The notes below the pieces were generated by a model. The model was not told the DNA's origin and did not search any database. It saw only the letters and a program-made list of their open reading frames with translations. DNA of 64,000 nt. It comes from Panonychus citri. Taxonomy: Eukaryota > Arthropoda > Arachnida > Trombidiformes > Tetranychidae. Location: assembly GCF_014898815.1 (NCBI RefSeq), contig NW_026515546.1, positions 2,838,501-2,902,500 of the forward strand, read 5' to 3'. Below are positions 28,166-42,200 of the stretch, in pieces. The translations under genes were made by a program, and so were the position numbers. Position 1 is the stretch's first letter, and every line of letters starts with the position of its first letter.

Positions 28166-28691
28166 TCTTTCTCTCTCACTAACTTTCTCTTCATCTTCCA
28201 TTCTCACTCACGCACTCTACACGTACTTTTCATCCTCATCTCTGTGTTTCTCATCAAGTCACTTTCACCATCACTCAAACATTTTTGGGTTTCCATTCAT
28301 TTTTCAATTCTAATCCTTAATCTTAATGTAATTTCTGTCTCCAAGTTTTACATTTTTATACAAACTGATTAACTTAATCATCATCGGAAGATTCAACTGA
28401 TTCAATTAGTGTTTGTAACAATTTAAATCTAAATTTCACAATCAAACAGTTTCAACGGTTTTCATTGTAACCATTTTGATTTTTTTGCTTCCATCAAACT
28501 TGATACAATTTAATTGTTCTTGTTATCAACTCAACTAATTCCTGAATAATCATCAATTAAAGACATTTCAGTTTTGTGATTACAATTTACATAAAGAGCA
28601 AAAATAAATCAGCTGATTGTTTAATTGTTTCCAATATCAGTTGTTGTTGTTTTTTGTTTATATTTGTTTTTTTTGTGTCTCTCATTCAAAA
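24493..28691. other. Intergenic, gene-poor, repeat-rich
   Basis: No supported coding exon. Contains GA tracts near 25.68 kb and 26.74 kb, a (GAT)n run near 27.75 kb and a CT tract at 28.13 kb. The segment nearest 28.69 kb is the likely promoter and 5' UTR of the cysteine-rich membrane protein gene, but no TATA box or initiator stands out from the AT background. Confidence 0.5.
28127..28162. repeat. (CT)18 microsatellite
   Basis: Perfect 36-base CT run about 530 bases before the first coding exon of the cysteine-rich membrane protein gene. Confidence 0.95.
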
Positions 28692-28749
28692 ATGGATTTT
28701 GTTTACCAAACAATATTAATTGTTACCATTGTTTTGATCAGTTTTTCAG
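28692..28749 (+). CDS. Exon 1: signal peptide exon
   Basis: Starts ATGGATTTTG and ends TCAG|GTAATT in phase 1. Encodes 19 residues with a hydrophobic core and small residues near the expected signal peptidase site. Confidence 0.75.
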
Positions 28750-31700
28750 GTAATTAAAAGTTATCATCTTATAATAATCAATCATTAAGATGGCATTGAA
28801 ATTGGGGTAACAATTAAATGTAATAATGAGATGATTAAGTTGATTAAGTTGATAACTGTCAACGAATGAAATTTTCAACGATCAATCAAAAAAAAAAAGT
28901 TAATACAAACAAATTGTCACAGTTTGATTGAGCTTAATCATTGACCAGCAAACCAAATGACAATTGATTAAGATTATTAATTGTGTGGATCATTGTTGTT
29001 GATAGTTACTATTGATTCCCAAAACAATTTAACCAACAATCAACATGAATCCATCTCATCATGATCACTGCCTATTATCATCAATATCCAACCCGCTGAT
29101 CATTATTACAATTATGTTACTAAAAGTTTCTCAATGTAACCAGAAAAAAAAGTGAACAACATGAATTCAATTGAGTTTTCAGTGATAATATATAAATATC
29201 ATGAGAATCATGATGAAACCTTGTAGATAATAAATGAGATACCAAATGATTTATATGAACAATCAAGATAATTAACATCATATGAGAGAGAAAGTGAAAG
29301 AAAAGACTTTGTTGATAGTTCGAAGCAAAAAAAAGTTCTGATGTAAGAACTTTTTTTCCAATACCTGATAACTTGTTTTCCTTGTTTATTTTTTATCATC
29401 TTCTTATTTATCATCCTCATCATCTCATTCTCTTTCTTTTTCCTCTTTCTCAGATCTTGGATACTCTCAGAACTATGATTGTGCAGCTCAAATACGTACA
29501 GTTGAACAAAGATGCAAAGAGGAAGCATTTGGTTGGATCAACTATTCAGGTAAATTGTAACAATTAACTTTACCCTCGATATTTCAATTGTTCAATTCAA
29601 TAGTAATTTTCTAAATTGTCAACAATCAATAATCCAATTTATACCAATCAATCAAATGGTTGGACAAGAAATAATTTAATTCCATCAGGTTATGTTTATT
29701 TTCTGGTTTCAATTTGGGTAACTGAATCAACAGATCAATCAATTAATTATCATTTCCTATGTTAATTGTAAATCAATTTCTGAAAAAAAAGGTTAACTTT
29801 TTGATGGCCATTCAATTAGGTAAACAATTAAGTTAATTTTATTTACCATTCTCATCCAAAGTTAATTGTTTCCATCCCATTCATTGATCTGATTGTTTTT
29901 CCTTTCAATTTGCCAACTTTAATTAAAGTTAATTGTTGAAGATTCGGAGATTTTTTTAATGATTCAATTGTGAAGATATAATTTTTTATTTTATGATTTA
30001 AAGTCAATGATTTATTAACAATAATGATTTAATTGCTATCATATATATTTAAGTGCTATTAAGGCAAACAATTTGTGGTTTAACTGTTTTAATTTAGACA
30101 ATTAAGATTGAGAAAATGGTTAAATTGTTGTGGTTAATTTTTTCTCAAGGCAAGAAATTAAATTTAATTTCATATTTTGTTAGCCTTTTTTTTTTGGTTA
30201 ATTTATATTTTCTTGGTTGGTTAATTTACTGATTAAATAACCATGCAATTGTTAATTCAAATTAACTAACCTTGGTTTAATTGTTGTTAACTTGAATTTG
30301 TTTCCATGTCAATGGTTTACAAAATCAAGTGAATTAAAAAATTTAATTGTTCAGCAATACAATTTAGTTAATTATTAAGGCTTGCCAATTTTTCATCATC
30401 ATCAAAATCTAGATGATTAAGATGAAAACAATGATTAGAGAGTTAATTGTTGCCATGTTCAATGGAATTAAATTAAATTGTTATCAAATTAAGAGATTAT
30501 GGTTTAGGGACAATCGGGTATTGCTTTTGTATTGAGAATCAAATGAAACCGGAAACGGAAAATGAAAAGATGAGGATGGAGATGATGGTTTCTTTTTGCT
30601 TAGTTAAACCTTTTTTTAAACTTTTGGTGATGATATTAATAATATAATCCTGATCTTAATCAGTTAATCCTTAAAATAGATTAGTTAATATTGTTGTTAA
30701 CAGTTAACTAACTGCTGATTAATCAAATCATGTTGAAAGTAAACAAATTTAGACTTTACCATAATTGTCATTGACCGGAACAATTAAAGTTCATTATGAT
30801 ATTAGGATTATTTGTTGATTAAGGGAGTTAATTGTTAATTTGGTTGTTGTTATTTAATTGTATATCTTATTCATGTGAACCTTTCAAGTTAATCATGGTA
30901 ATCAAAAGGGTGGAGAGAAATTAATTTTCTAAATTGATTAAAGGGCTTTTCCATTAACTAATTTTTAAAACCAATTTGATTAATCTGAATTATGGTGAGT
31001 TTTTTAGATAAGATTATCTAATCATCACTACGATTAGATTACTTGTTGGTTATTTGAAAAGCACAGTGGAAGCTACGGCAAAAGTTAATGGAAAAGGTAA
31101 GGTTATTTTCACAATCAGCTGACAATTAACCAACCAGCTGATATTTTAACCAACATTCACCGAGTTTAATTCGGTTTTTCAGTTAATGGAAAATTAAATT
31201 GCTTGATTGTTATTTTGTTGGTTAAATTTGATTAGATCATCAATTGAAGGTTCTAATCAATGATTCATGATTAGTGTATAATCATTATCATGATTAACAT
31301 TGATTATTAGTTAAATGTTAATCTTAAAGGTCTTAATCTGAAGCAATTTGTTATTCATTTAATTATATTTGGTTAATTAGTTTAATCCTTATTGATCAAA
31401 ATTATTGATTATCACACATGAGTGGATAATTTTTTACAATTTAGTTGATTCTTTCAACTTTTACAGGTTATCATTCAGTTGATTGCTAATTTGATTGTTT
31501 GATTAGCTATCAATTGATTGGATCAATTTTAGTAAATAGTAAACAAAGTTAATCAATAATATTTACCTTGATTATTGTTTGGTTTTGTATTGAGCTTGAG
31601 TTAACAATCAGCTAATTGTTGATGATATTATTTTATTTCAATTGAAGGACATTCGGATTGAAACATGTTTATCTTTTTATCACCTTAATCAACATGATGA

Positions 31701-34700
31701 AATATGATCATGATTGATTTAGTTAATCCACTGAATCAACTCAAGTGGATTAGAAAAATAAAAATTTTCGTTTCAATTAAGATAAACAAAATTGAACAAC
31801 TAATTTTATTCATTAATTAAACATCGTAACAATTAGTTGATTGCTAGATGATTAGCTAAATTATAACAGAAAATGATTAATTTTTTCTGGTTTCAAGTTT
31901 CTAATCACAAATGATCATAATTTGTCTAAGGTAATTTACTTTCATGTATTAAAATGATTAACTATTGAAAGTAATCATCATTTACGGTAATTAAACTGAC
32001 GATCTTTAACTTTGTCTTATAATACAATTAACTAATTAGATTATTTTCTGAGTTAACAGAAGCATAAACTTGTATTGTTAATGAGTGTGGGTTAAAGTGA
32101 GAGTTAATTTTTTACAATTAAGCTTTTGAAAAATAAAAGACCAAATTTGAAACAATCAAACTAAATTGTAGTAAACTAATTGAAGGGAGATGAATTTTCA
32201 TGCTAATTAATTGATTAGTAAACAAATTTCATGACTTAATACAATTAGTGTTACATATCAGTCGTTGGGGTTATTTGATCGTTGAAAAAAGTAAATTGCA
32301 GAAATAACAATTAACTAATACTCGAATGGCTACTTGATTAAGGCAATTCTCTCAAATTGATAATTCGTTCAATCAATTGAATGAGTTTCTTACACTCTCA
32401 AGATGATTAGGTTGGTTAATCATCATCGATACAAGTTAATCTATCAAAATAATGATTAGTTAATTGGCTTTTCCAAAGCTACTTTACATGATTCTCTCCG
32501 GAATCATCTTAAGATTAGTCATTTATCTTCCTCTTCCTCTTCCTCTTTTCCATTGTTATTCACAACGTACACATTATGGAGATATTAATGTGACCAATCC
32601 TCCGAGTAGAAGTTAATTTAATTGCTTCTCCATTGAATTAAGAGTGAGGAGGTTAATCCGTAAGTGAATTAAATTAAATTCAGTCTCGAAAATCTGTTGA
32701 AAAATTAATACAAAGAGAGAGAGAGAGAGAGAAATATTCAATTAATATCATATTATTTAAAGAGATTAAAATTAGTGATTAGTGAACAGTTAAGTCAGTG
32801 AATTGGGATTTCTAGTGTTATTAATATAATTTAGTTGAGAAAATTTAAAAGCCGAGGACAAGTGATTAGGATAGTCAATGATTTAAAGTATGATTATGAT
32901 GATGATGATGATCATCATCATGTTTAATTATCATTAATATAAATTATGATTAATATTATGAAACTTGTTGGCTATGAGTAAACAACTTGAGTTACTATTA
33001 ACCAGTTAACCTTGATTTAAATTTGAGGGAATGTTAATATTTGTATTAAAAAAAAGTGTAATCACCAATTATCAAGGGAAGGGAAAGTGAGAGAAATTAT
33101 CATCACTATTAAGCAATTTAATTCAGTTAAATGGTAAATTCTTGCTGAAATAATATATCGCTCTCATGTTAACCACCAGTGGCAATGGGATACCCAAAGT
33201 AGGATAAAAAGGAAGCTCCAAAAAAAGTGTAATCATAATCTAACGTTAATAACAATCAACGATGGAATGATAATTATCATCAAAGTATCATAAAAGAAAA
33301 GCGTATTAACCAAAATCTTTTGGTATTTAGGGTTGGTTCATATTCGCAATGAATATAAGTAAGTGAATGAGATTATCAAAAAGGAAAAGAATAGAAAATG
33401 TTAATACTTACTTTCATTTTCTATTCCAACTTATTATCATTGTAACTTTTTTCTCTTCGAAATTATAAACGAAGAGAGAGAGAGAGATTCGTTCCACTAA
33501 ATCAATTAGGTTAATTGTTCCGATAGTTTGTCTTGATTAAAAAGCAAAAAATGAGATGAAAAACAAACCGAAACTAAGATTTAATCACAATCGCTTTTTC
33601 CAATGGTAATAATAGTTACACAGTTGGAAGATTACATAAGATGAACATTAGAAGTTAGTAAATTGTTTCTCACTAATACACTAGAAGGTAAAAGATTAAT
33701 AATTTTATTATTAATTCTTTGACTTATTAATATGAAAAGAGTAAAAAAAAACATTATTTCAACTTTTGTTGAGAAAATTAATCAATCAGCTGTTTCCCTC
33801 CGAAACTGAGAATAACAATTGATTGTCTATTCTCACGAAAAGGTTAACCCTTTAAATTTATCTCTCAATTGTAATCTAATTGCTTATTTATTAATATATT
33901 GTCGAGTTTGATTAATTAACAATTTCTTTTATTCTTATTATTAATTAAGGGAATGAAAGAACGTTAATTATTTATCTAAGATGATAGAAAATCTATTCTT
34001 CATATTGAGATTTATTGTTTTCTTTGTTGATTCTATTTTCTATTTTGTTGATTCTTTTACATTCTCTTCTCCATGTCATCGCCATCTTTGTTTTTGGAAC
34101 ATTTTTCTTCTATTCTTTTCTCTTTTGCTTGTGGGTTAAAGGTAAAGTAAATTGTTAATCAGCAAAGAAAAAGGTTAAACATTAATCAAAATCAATTGTG
34201 ATTATTTTGTCATGTTGTTAATTTCAAAACTATTACAAGTTCATTATACCAAAGTGATAAATCACCGAATGGGACAATACATGTTATTATCATGTTGATC
34301 CACAAATTTTCAACCAATTGTGATATATAATAGTTAATACATTTTCGCTAACAGTAAGTTTGCTAACTATTACCAACCAGCTCAGTGATTTTTAACACAA
34401 TCAATTTTCATCTAATCGTCGTATTGACATGATACATGATGATTATATCAACAATCACGAATCCCTATCATCTCACCTCATCAACTATTGGAAAGAAAAT
34501 TTAATTTTTCCTCTATTCCAATTGTTAATCATTCACTTGGTGTATCGTTCAACATGATAAAAGTTTCTACTCATTTTCTGTTCCAATAGTTGATTGTTCA
34601 ATTAACACTTTATCAACAACAATCAACTAACCCAACAATTAAAATTCCTGATAAATATAACCTTTTATTACCTATTGAAACTCCTTCTCTCTCTCTCTCT

Positions 34701-35572
34701 TTTTTTTTTGCTAATTTAATGTATACTAATTAACATTGAGTAAATTTCTTATAATCAATGGTGAGAAAATTAATTGTTTCCTTAACACACTTTCTATCCA
34801 AAAGTGAGAAACAATTAATAATTTTATTAATATTCAGTCAAACATTAGGTAATTTGAAAAGGTCATTTGAATAACATTATCATGTGTTAATTGTTTAATT
34901 CCAATCATTATTAATCATCACTTCACAATTTACATGAAAATTAATGATATTCATCATTCAGCTAACGGTAAATTTAATTTTCTTTTTCTTCTATTCTAAA
35001 TATTAGATTTTGATTATCATTTATAATTGCAAATTGTTAATGGAACCAAATTTAAGTAGATTAACTATATTTCTCTCTTTGTTTTTCTTTACCTCTGTTA
35101 CCTTTTTGATAACAATTTCAATTCTAATTTTAAATTCAAATTAACTATTAACACGGAATAAAAAAAAAGTAGATGAAAAATTTAAGCTGAATAGCTTATT
35201 TCTCTCACATAACTGAATCAACTGTAATTCAAATTGTTTACAAGTTTAAACCTCAAAAACTGAAGCAATTAAATAATTAATTAGTCCAATTTTCCATTGA
35301 CAAATGTTACCTGTAGAAATGAACAAGTAAAATTAGGAAAGAGGAGAAAAATAAACAACTGAGAATGAAATTTTCTCAATCAGAATTAAGCAACAATAAA
35401 TCAACATGATGGAAAATGATTATTTGATTGTTGTCTAGTTGATTGTGATTATTGTTATGGAGAAAAAAAAACAATAACAACCACTTGGTGAAAAGAGTCT
35501 TGACTTTTTTTTCATTCTTTCGTTCATGAAACTATCAGAATACAATCAACAACAATCAACAATCACTTAAAC

Positions 35573-35606
<34 letters not shown>

Positions 35607-38600
35607 AGAAAATAACTTGATGATTCTATGAGAATGATTAACATTATGTTAATCATTTGATTTCTATTGTTAACCTTCAACTATAATCAATCAATTGCAA
35701 TGGAAAAAAAAGTCATCACAATAAACCGAAAGGTAAAAGATGTCACGATGTTTATCTGATGGTGAAATAAACAACAATCTGTTTCATGATAATGATGATG
35801 AGGAAGATGAGAAATAAAATAATCAACAAGCCTCAAGGTGTTGACATCATTATCATCATCATCTTCATCTTCATCTTTATCTTCATCTTCATTCAAGGAC
35901 CCAAACTGTATAATCAATAAAATATTCAACTCACATTTTTCCTATGGAGAGAAAGGTTAACATTGGTGAACATTATTCAGGTTGATTGTCATCTCTTTTC
36001 ATCTTCCTGATCATCATCATCTTTATGTAATAGTGATGATGAAGAAAATAAAAGAATGAAAAATATGATGATTATTGTTGATTTTTTTTGTTCTTCTTTC
36101 TTTTTCTCTTGTCGTTCAATCCATCATTTTCCAATGTAAATAGCCTGGGGCATTATCGTTACTCTAATTTTTCACTTCCATCTATTTGACAGGTAACAAG
36201 TTCATTGATGATTATTATTATTATTCAATGATGGATGCAACTCAACTCTCCATGGTGATAATATCATAAATGTAACAATCTGTTGATAGAAAAATATAAA
36301 TGTAACAATTAATTTCGATTACTTTGTTTTCACTTTGTTGATTGTAATTATTTTTCTTCTGAAGGATGTTGTTGATACTTTTGATTATTGTGATGATTAA
36401 ATTGATTGTTATTAAGGTGATAACTGTTACAATTTGGCAAATAGCTAATCATTTGTTTGTAACTTTAATCATTTGTTATGTTAATGTGAGTTTTAACCAA
36501 TGTTGATGATTAACTTAAATAAATGAGTAGATTATTGAGATCAACAACTAATCAACAATTTGATTGTTTTTGATGATCAATACATTTAATTCACTTCCCA
36601 TTACCTGGGGAAAAAAGTTCAATTGATAATAAAAATTGAACTCACATGATAATTTAAACTGATTAACTGGTAAACAATTAGTTTGATTGTCTTTTCTTTC
36701 AACAATTAGCTAATCGTTCAATTGTTCTAACGATAATTAAATCAAACTTGCAATCTGAACTGATTGCTGAATTCAAGGTGATTGTTTTTTCTTTGTTAAT
36801 CAACACTAATTAATGATTATTGTCGGATAATCAAGATGAGAGAAATAAAAAAGTTAACTGTAAATCTAATTATTTACCAATTTAATCAGATTCAATTGAT
36901 TAACGAACAAGAAATTCAGTCAACAAAATAAATCATTTACCTTTTGTTTTCCTGTTGATTATTATTATTATTAATGATAATTAATTGTTCCTGCTTGTCA
37001 AACCATTTAAACCAGATCGTAAAGCCAATTATCACAATTAAGTTAATTACCAATGGCATTGTAATCATAGTAATAAAAATCTCAATCAGCGTTATTAAAA
37101 AAAACCCATGATTCCAATTCTGTAGATTAAAAAAAAACAATCAGCATTAATTGTAATCAATCAAAATTTCATTTCATTAATTTATCAACAAAATGATATG
37201 AAATTAGAGATGTCAAGGTGAAATCATTGATTGTTGATAAAACTATTTAACACAACAGCTCAATTAAATCAAATGCGATAATAGTTTCTTGATTGTTAAT
37301 TATAATAAGTTAATCATAAATTATTATAATAGTGAAATATAAAGTTAACGGTGTGAAAAACTATCATGATTTAAGTGAAATAATTGTAATCATGTCAAAA
37401 TCAGCAGGGGAAAAGTTGACAATTTAGATGATGAAATGATTTGGAACTGAAAATTGTAATTTTTTCAATCATTTTCAACAATTTGTGTGAGTGTGTATTT
37501 GACTTTAACCAATTGAAAGTAAATCAACTAGATATTATCAATTGATTGTAAACATGGTTGCCAATTTTTCCTTCTCAATTCTGGTTGATACACTTCCTTG
37601 AATCTTTTAGTTATCCATATACACCTTGAGTGGCTTTTAATTTTAGATCTGAAAGGAGAATTGGGTGAAAAATATAAGAGAAGATGAAAAAAGATCATGA
37701 ATAGTGAAGATAAGAGGAGGAAGATGAGGAAGATGAGGGTGGATTTGGGGTGGGTAACATGAGTTTCTGTGATCTTGTTTTCCTTCCTGGTGAGTAAATA
37801 ATAAAATATATTAAGGTGAAGATACTGAGATGGAATATATTTAAGGTGAATGACGAAAAGGATGAAATGTTAGTGAGTAGGAAAAGGAGAGAAAAAGAGA
37901 GATGAAAAGAAATCGAGAGAGAAAAAAAGTTCGAGCAAAGAAGTAAAATTAGCGAAAACATTATCGAGATTCTAATTTGAGTTGACAGGACTTTTTTTCT
38001 CTTCTTCTTCTATCACCGTTACCTTTCGAATCCACCTCGATCTCAATTTTCTTGTTAAGTAATTTCTCTTCTTTCTCATCATCATCATCATCATCTTCCC
38101 TTTTCTCGTACCAAACAATTCAATGTAATTCATCGTGAACAGAATATATTAAGATTCCCTTCTTACTCTGTTTTCTGTTAACTTTCACACTCTGTTGGTG
38201 ATTTTGATTCAATTTACTTTGAATCTTTGGTGATGGGAGAGGAAAGAGGATGAACATGGTGGTAAGTTGATTCGAGTGAGCTACTTATCAGTGATAAAAG
38301 TAGTTATATCAATCGCCAAAGATTCTGTTAGATTTTTCTTACTTTATCTTCATCCCTTCTCTATCACCATAATCATAATCATCATCACCTTCTTCCTTTA
38401 TTGGTATATCTTTAGATGTATCTCTATACCAGGAAACATGGAAATTCATACATCTCACCTTCTGCTTTATAACAAAATGGTCAATATCTTGGTCCAGTTA
38501 CTTATCCCTTAGTAGAATCTAATACTCTTTTTATCATTTAGTCTCTTTCTTTGCCAATAATCATTGAAGATTTATATATCTCTCTCTTTACTCATTGATC

Positions 38601-39157
38601 CATTCATCCAAAAGAATGAGAAAGAAGTGGGAGGAAGAGGAAAAGCGTAATCAGCAATATATTACACAGGATCAGCAGAGTTACCATTATCATGTTCTTG
38701 ACCTATTAAGAGTTGAGTATTTTTATGCAATCTGGAGGAAAGATGAAATAGTACAGGAAGAAGGGGAAAAAGATGATATCTATTGATTCGTTGGAAGTTG
38801 AAAACATCAGATCAATATATCGACAAAACTTATATCATCATCTTAAAGCAACATGGAGTAAGCAACCAACATACTAAGAAACATGAATACAATGAAAAGG
38901 AAGGAAGAGTATCATGATGATGGTGATAATGTAGGAGAAAAGACTTTCTCTTTCGGATGAAGAAATTGGATGAAGGCGAAGGAGAAAGAGAGATTAAAAT
39001 GATGAAGAGATCGGATCATAAAGAGCAAAATCTTGTACTTTACATTGTCAACAGAATATAAAGTTATAATAGAAAAAGAGTTTAGCCTGGGATTAAAGGG
39101 TTATCTTTAAGCGTAGAGAGAGAGACTATGTGGGTGTATGAGTAGAATTACAAAGAT

Positions 39158-39223
<66 letters not shown>

Positions 39224-42200
39224 TGAACATTTCAATCTCAATTGTTTCAACTGCATAGTAAACATTTGATACTTGATAACATCATTTTCGATATTCTCAT
39301 CTTACTTGAAGAGCGAGAGAATCAGAAATTCACTTCCATCTTTTCAAGTTCTATTTTTTGATCTTTTCTCGTTTATCCAAAAACAAATAACAATCAACTT
39401 TCTGTTGTTATCCAGTCAATAAGCAGGATAAATACAGAAGATGAAACCGAACTTCCATCCTCATCATCCTCGATTCTTTTAAGGTATTTCTTTTTTCATC
39501 ACACAAAATTTTTCGAGACAAACATTTTTGTCAAAAGCCTTTTCATCATCATCACCATCTTTTATCATATTTCTCCTTATTCGTTTTGGGCATGTAGTCT
39601 ATGTGAGTGTTTATGTGTGTTCCTTATTTTCTCCTTAAATCCAGTTACTCGTAGGCCTAAAGATAAATGGAAGATGAGAAAAGAATAGCGAGGGAAAAAA
39701 GAATAAGAAATGACAATGATGAAGAAGCGGATATTAAGTTTCGCTGAATAAGCCAAGAAAAAAAAGGTTTGTCTTAATATGAATATAATAATATGAAGAT
39801 GGCGATGCACAAAGGTAGAGAAAGAGAAAAATTTGATAATTTGAAAAGAACAAAAATTCAAATGTAACTCATGCTTGACTATTCTACTAATTCAATATCT
39901 TTCTCTTTCTCTTTCTCTTTCTCTCTCTCTCTCTCTCTCACTAATTAACATTAATTTTCTGCAATATTATTCAAGCTAACAAAAAGAAATTCCTAAATTA
40001 CTCTATGATTTATGTGTATTTATAAAAATGTCTACATATTCATACATAAATAATTCAATTCAATCATAATAATCAGTCTCATTTAATACTAAAAATGTAT
40101 ATTCATAGTATCATGTTTCAATTAGCAAAAATAAGGCAAGAGAAAGATTATGATGAGAAGGGGAGAGGATGATAAGCAAGATGAAAATGAAATTTTCCCA
40201 TGCATTAGATGAGAGCCTATTAGTGTAATCAAAACCTAGAGTAAAAACCAATGTTAATGAATAGGAAAATGAGGAGGAGGAGGATGAGGTGGTGGTGGTG
40301 GTGGTGGTAATGGTTGGAGGAGGAATGACGTTGATGGAGATGAAGGATGCTAATGAAATTGGGAAGGTGAGAGAGAGAGAGAGAGAGAGAAAGGAAAAGG
40401 AAATAATATCAAGGCAGCGAAGGGTAAAGAGTAAGAGTTGATCCAAAAAATAATATATAACAATAATTAGTTGACTTACACGAAATCAGAGTTGTTGAGA
40501 TGAGAAGATGGAAATTATTTGTGTGATGATGATGGAAGACAATGGAAATCGTTTTTGGAAAAGGATCATTAAAGTCTCTCTTTTTTGTGATTTTTTCTTC
40601 CACTTCCTGAATGTTGCTATTTCTTTGTGATGAGGATGTAGATCAATAAATGATGCTTATATAACATGTAATAGATTGTATCTGTTGCTCTTTAGCCAAC
40701 TCATTGGATTGATAATCTTTGATTGAATATTTTTGTAAATCGATCACTTCTCTTGATGGATCATTTGATTTAGATACTGTATTTGTCCATGGCTTGTTAA
40801 TTTTGACAATTTATCATCCAATCCAAAGTCTATTTTATGATTGATATAACCTTAAACCTTTCTGATTGTACTTTAATTTTTCTTTCTTTCATCAGGTATT
40901 GGGAAGGAGTGTTGTCGTAATATCGCCTTGGATCGATGTATGAGACAACGGGTTCCAAGAGAATGTCAAACATTGGCAGCTAATTGGTTATCTCCTGAGC
41001 TTAGAAATTGGATTTTCACTGCTTGTTCCAATTTCAATGAACGTCGTTGCGAAGGTAATAATATTCATGATAACCTAATATACAAGGGGAGAGAGAAATA
41101 GTAATAACCATTATCTTTCTGATCATGATAATTTTGTGGCAATCAATTTCGTGTCACTTGAGGATTTCAAACATGAAACAATCTCTTCCTTTCATCTTCT
41201 TCTCTATCTGGACTTTTTTTTCATTTTCTGCTCCTTTTTCTGCTGACCATGGGTAATTTATTTTCCTTTGTAGGTAGGAGGCCAGTTTAGTGTTGGATAG
41301 AAGATAAAATTAAATGGAAATTTGTAAACATCTTTTCGCCCAGAAAAAAAAGTAGAATCCAAAGTTATGAACACGATTTGGCAAACAACTATTTTCGGTA
41401 CACAGATAAACTAACCTAAGAAACATGGAGATAAATACAAATTACTAATGAAATATATTAACCAGAAAGTCCAAAATTGTAGAAAGAATTAGAGATTAAT
41501 TATCGAGAAAGAAATATTTTTCATTCTATTCTATGATACAAACCTTATTCTTTCTCTATTATATAACAGTAACAGTGAGAATTTGTTAGTTTCCTTGTAT
41601 AATATAATGGATGTTGACTTAAGAAACTTTGTTTGTATGTCCTTTTGCTTCCTCTTGTTAGATTAACGAGATCGTGAAGTCTGTTAATTGATAATCATCA
41701 CGAAATTAATTGTTAGTCAAAGTCAAAACCTAGAAGAAAAGTAATAGAAGTGAAGAAAGAAAAAAAATCATAATGAGTTTACCAAAAGCAAATATAGAAA
41801 ATGAATGAAAATTTACCTTTTTCATGGTTAGTTACTGAATGTTGACCTGTTAATTTAATTATGGTTATCCAATTCTTATGAGAACTGATTATTTAATAAA
41901 CTAAATCAAGGTTCCTAAATTTAAGCCTTTCATAATAACTTGACAAATAATTTAGGTAAAGGTAATATAAGTAATAGGCAACAAAATTGACAGGCTTGGC
42001 TTTCCAACTGTTGCCTGTTTCTAATACACACAGAATATTTATAATATACTTACCATCAAGGAGATTGATGATGGACAATATCAACACCAAATGGATTAAC
42101 TTGAAGGATATAAAAGAAGATTAAATTGAATAGAAACAAAAAAAGGGATAATAAATGATTAAGCAAAAAAAAATGGTTAATCAAGGTAACCAAACATAAA

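Larger units (their letters stand above)
29550..40895 (+). other. 11.3-kb intron 2 of the cysteine-rich membrane protein gene
   Basis: Very long compared with every other intron in the window (80 bases to about 1.9 kb). AT-rich with TTAATTGTT-type words, GA tracts at 35575-35605 and 39161-39220, and a pyrimidine/purine asymmetric zone at 37.7-40.4 kb. No nested gene was found on either strand. The open frames in 38.3-38.8 kb and 39.6-40.4 kb are low complexity or unsupported. Confidence 0.6.

Noticed and set aside
38267..38786. Two open frames (81 and 63 residues) in intron 2 of the cysteine-rich gene
   Set aside because: One is Ile-rich from TCATAATCA repeats. The other (KKWEEEEKRNQQY) is plausible looking but has no family match, start context or splice support.
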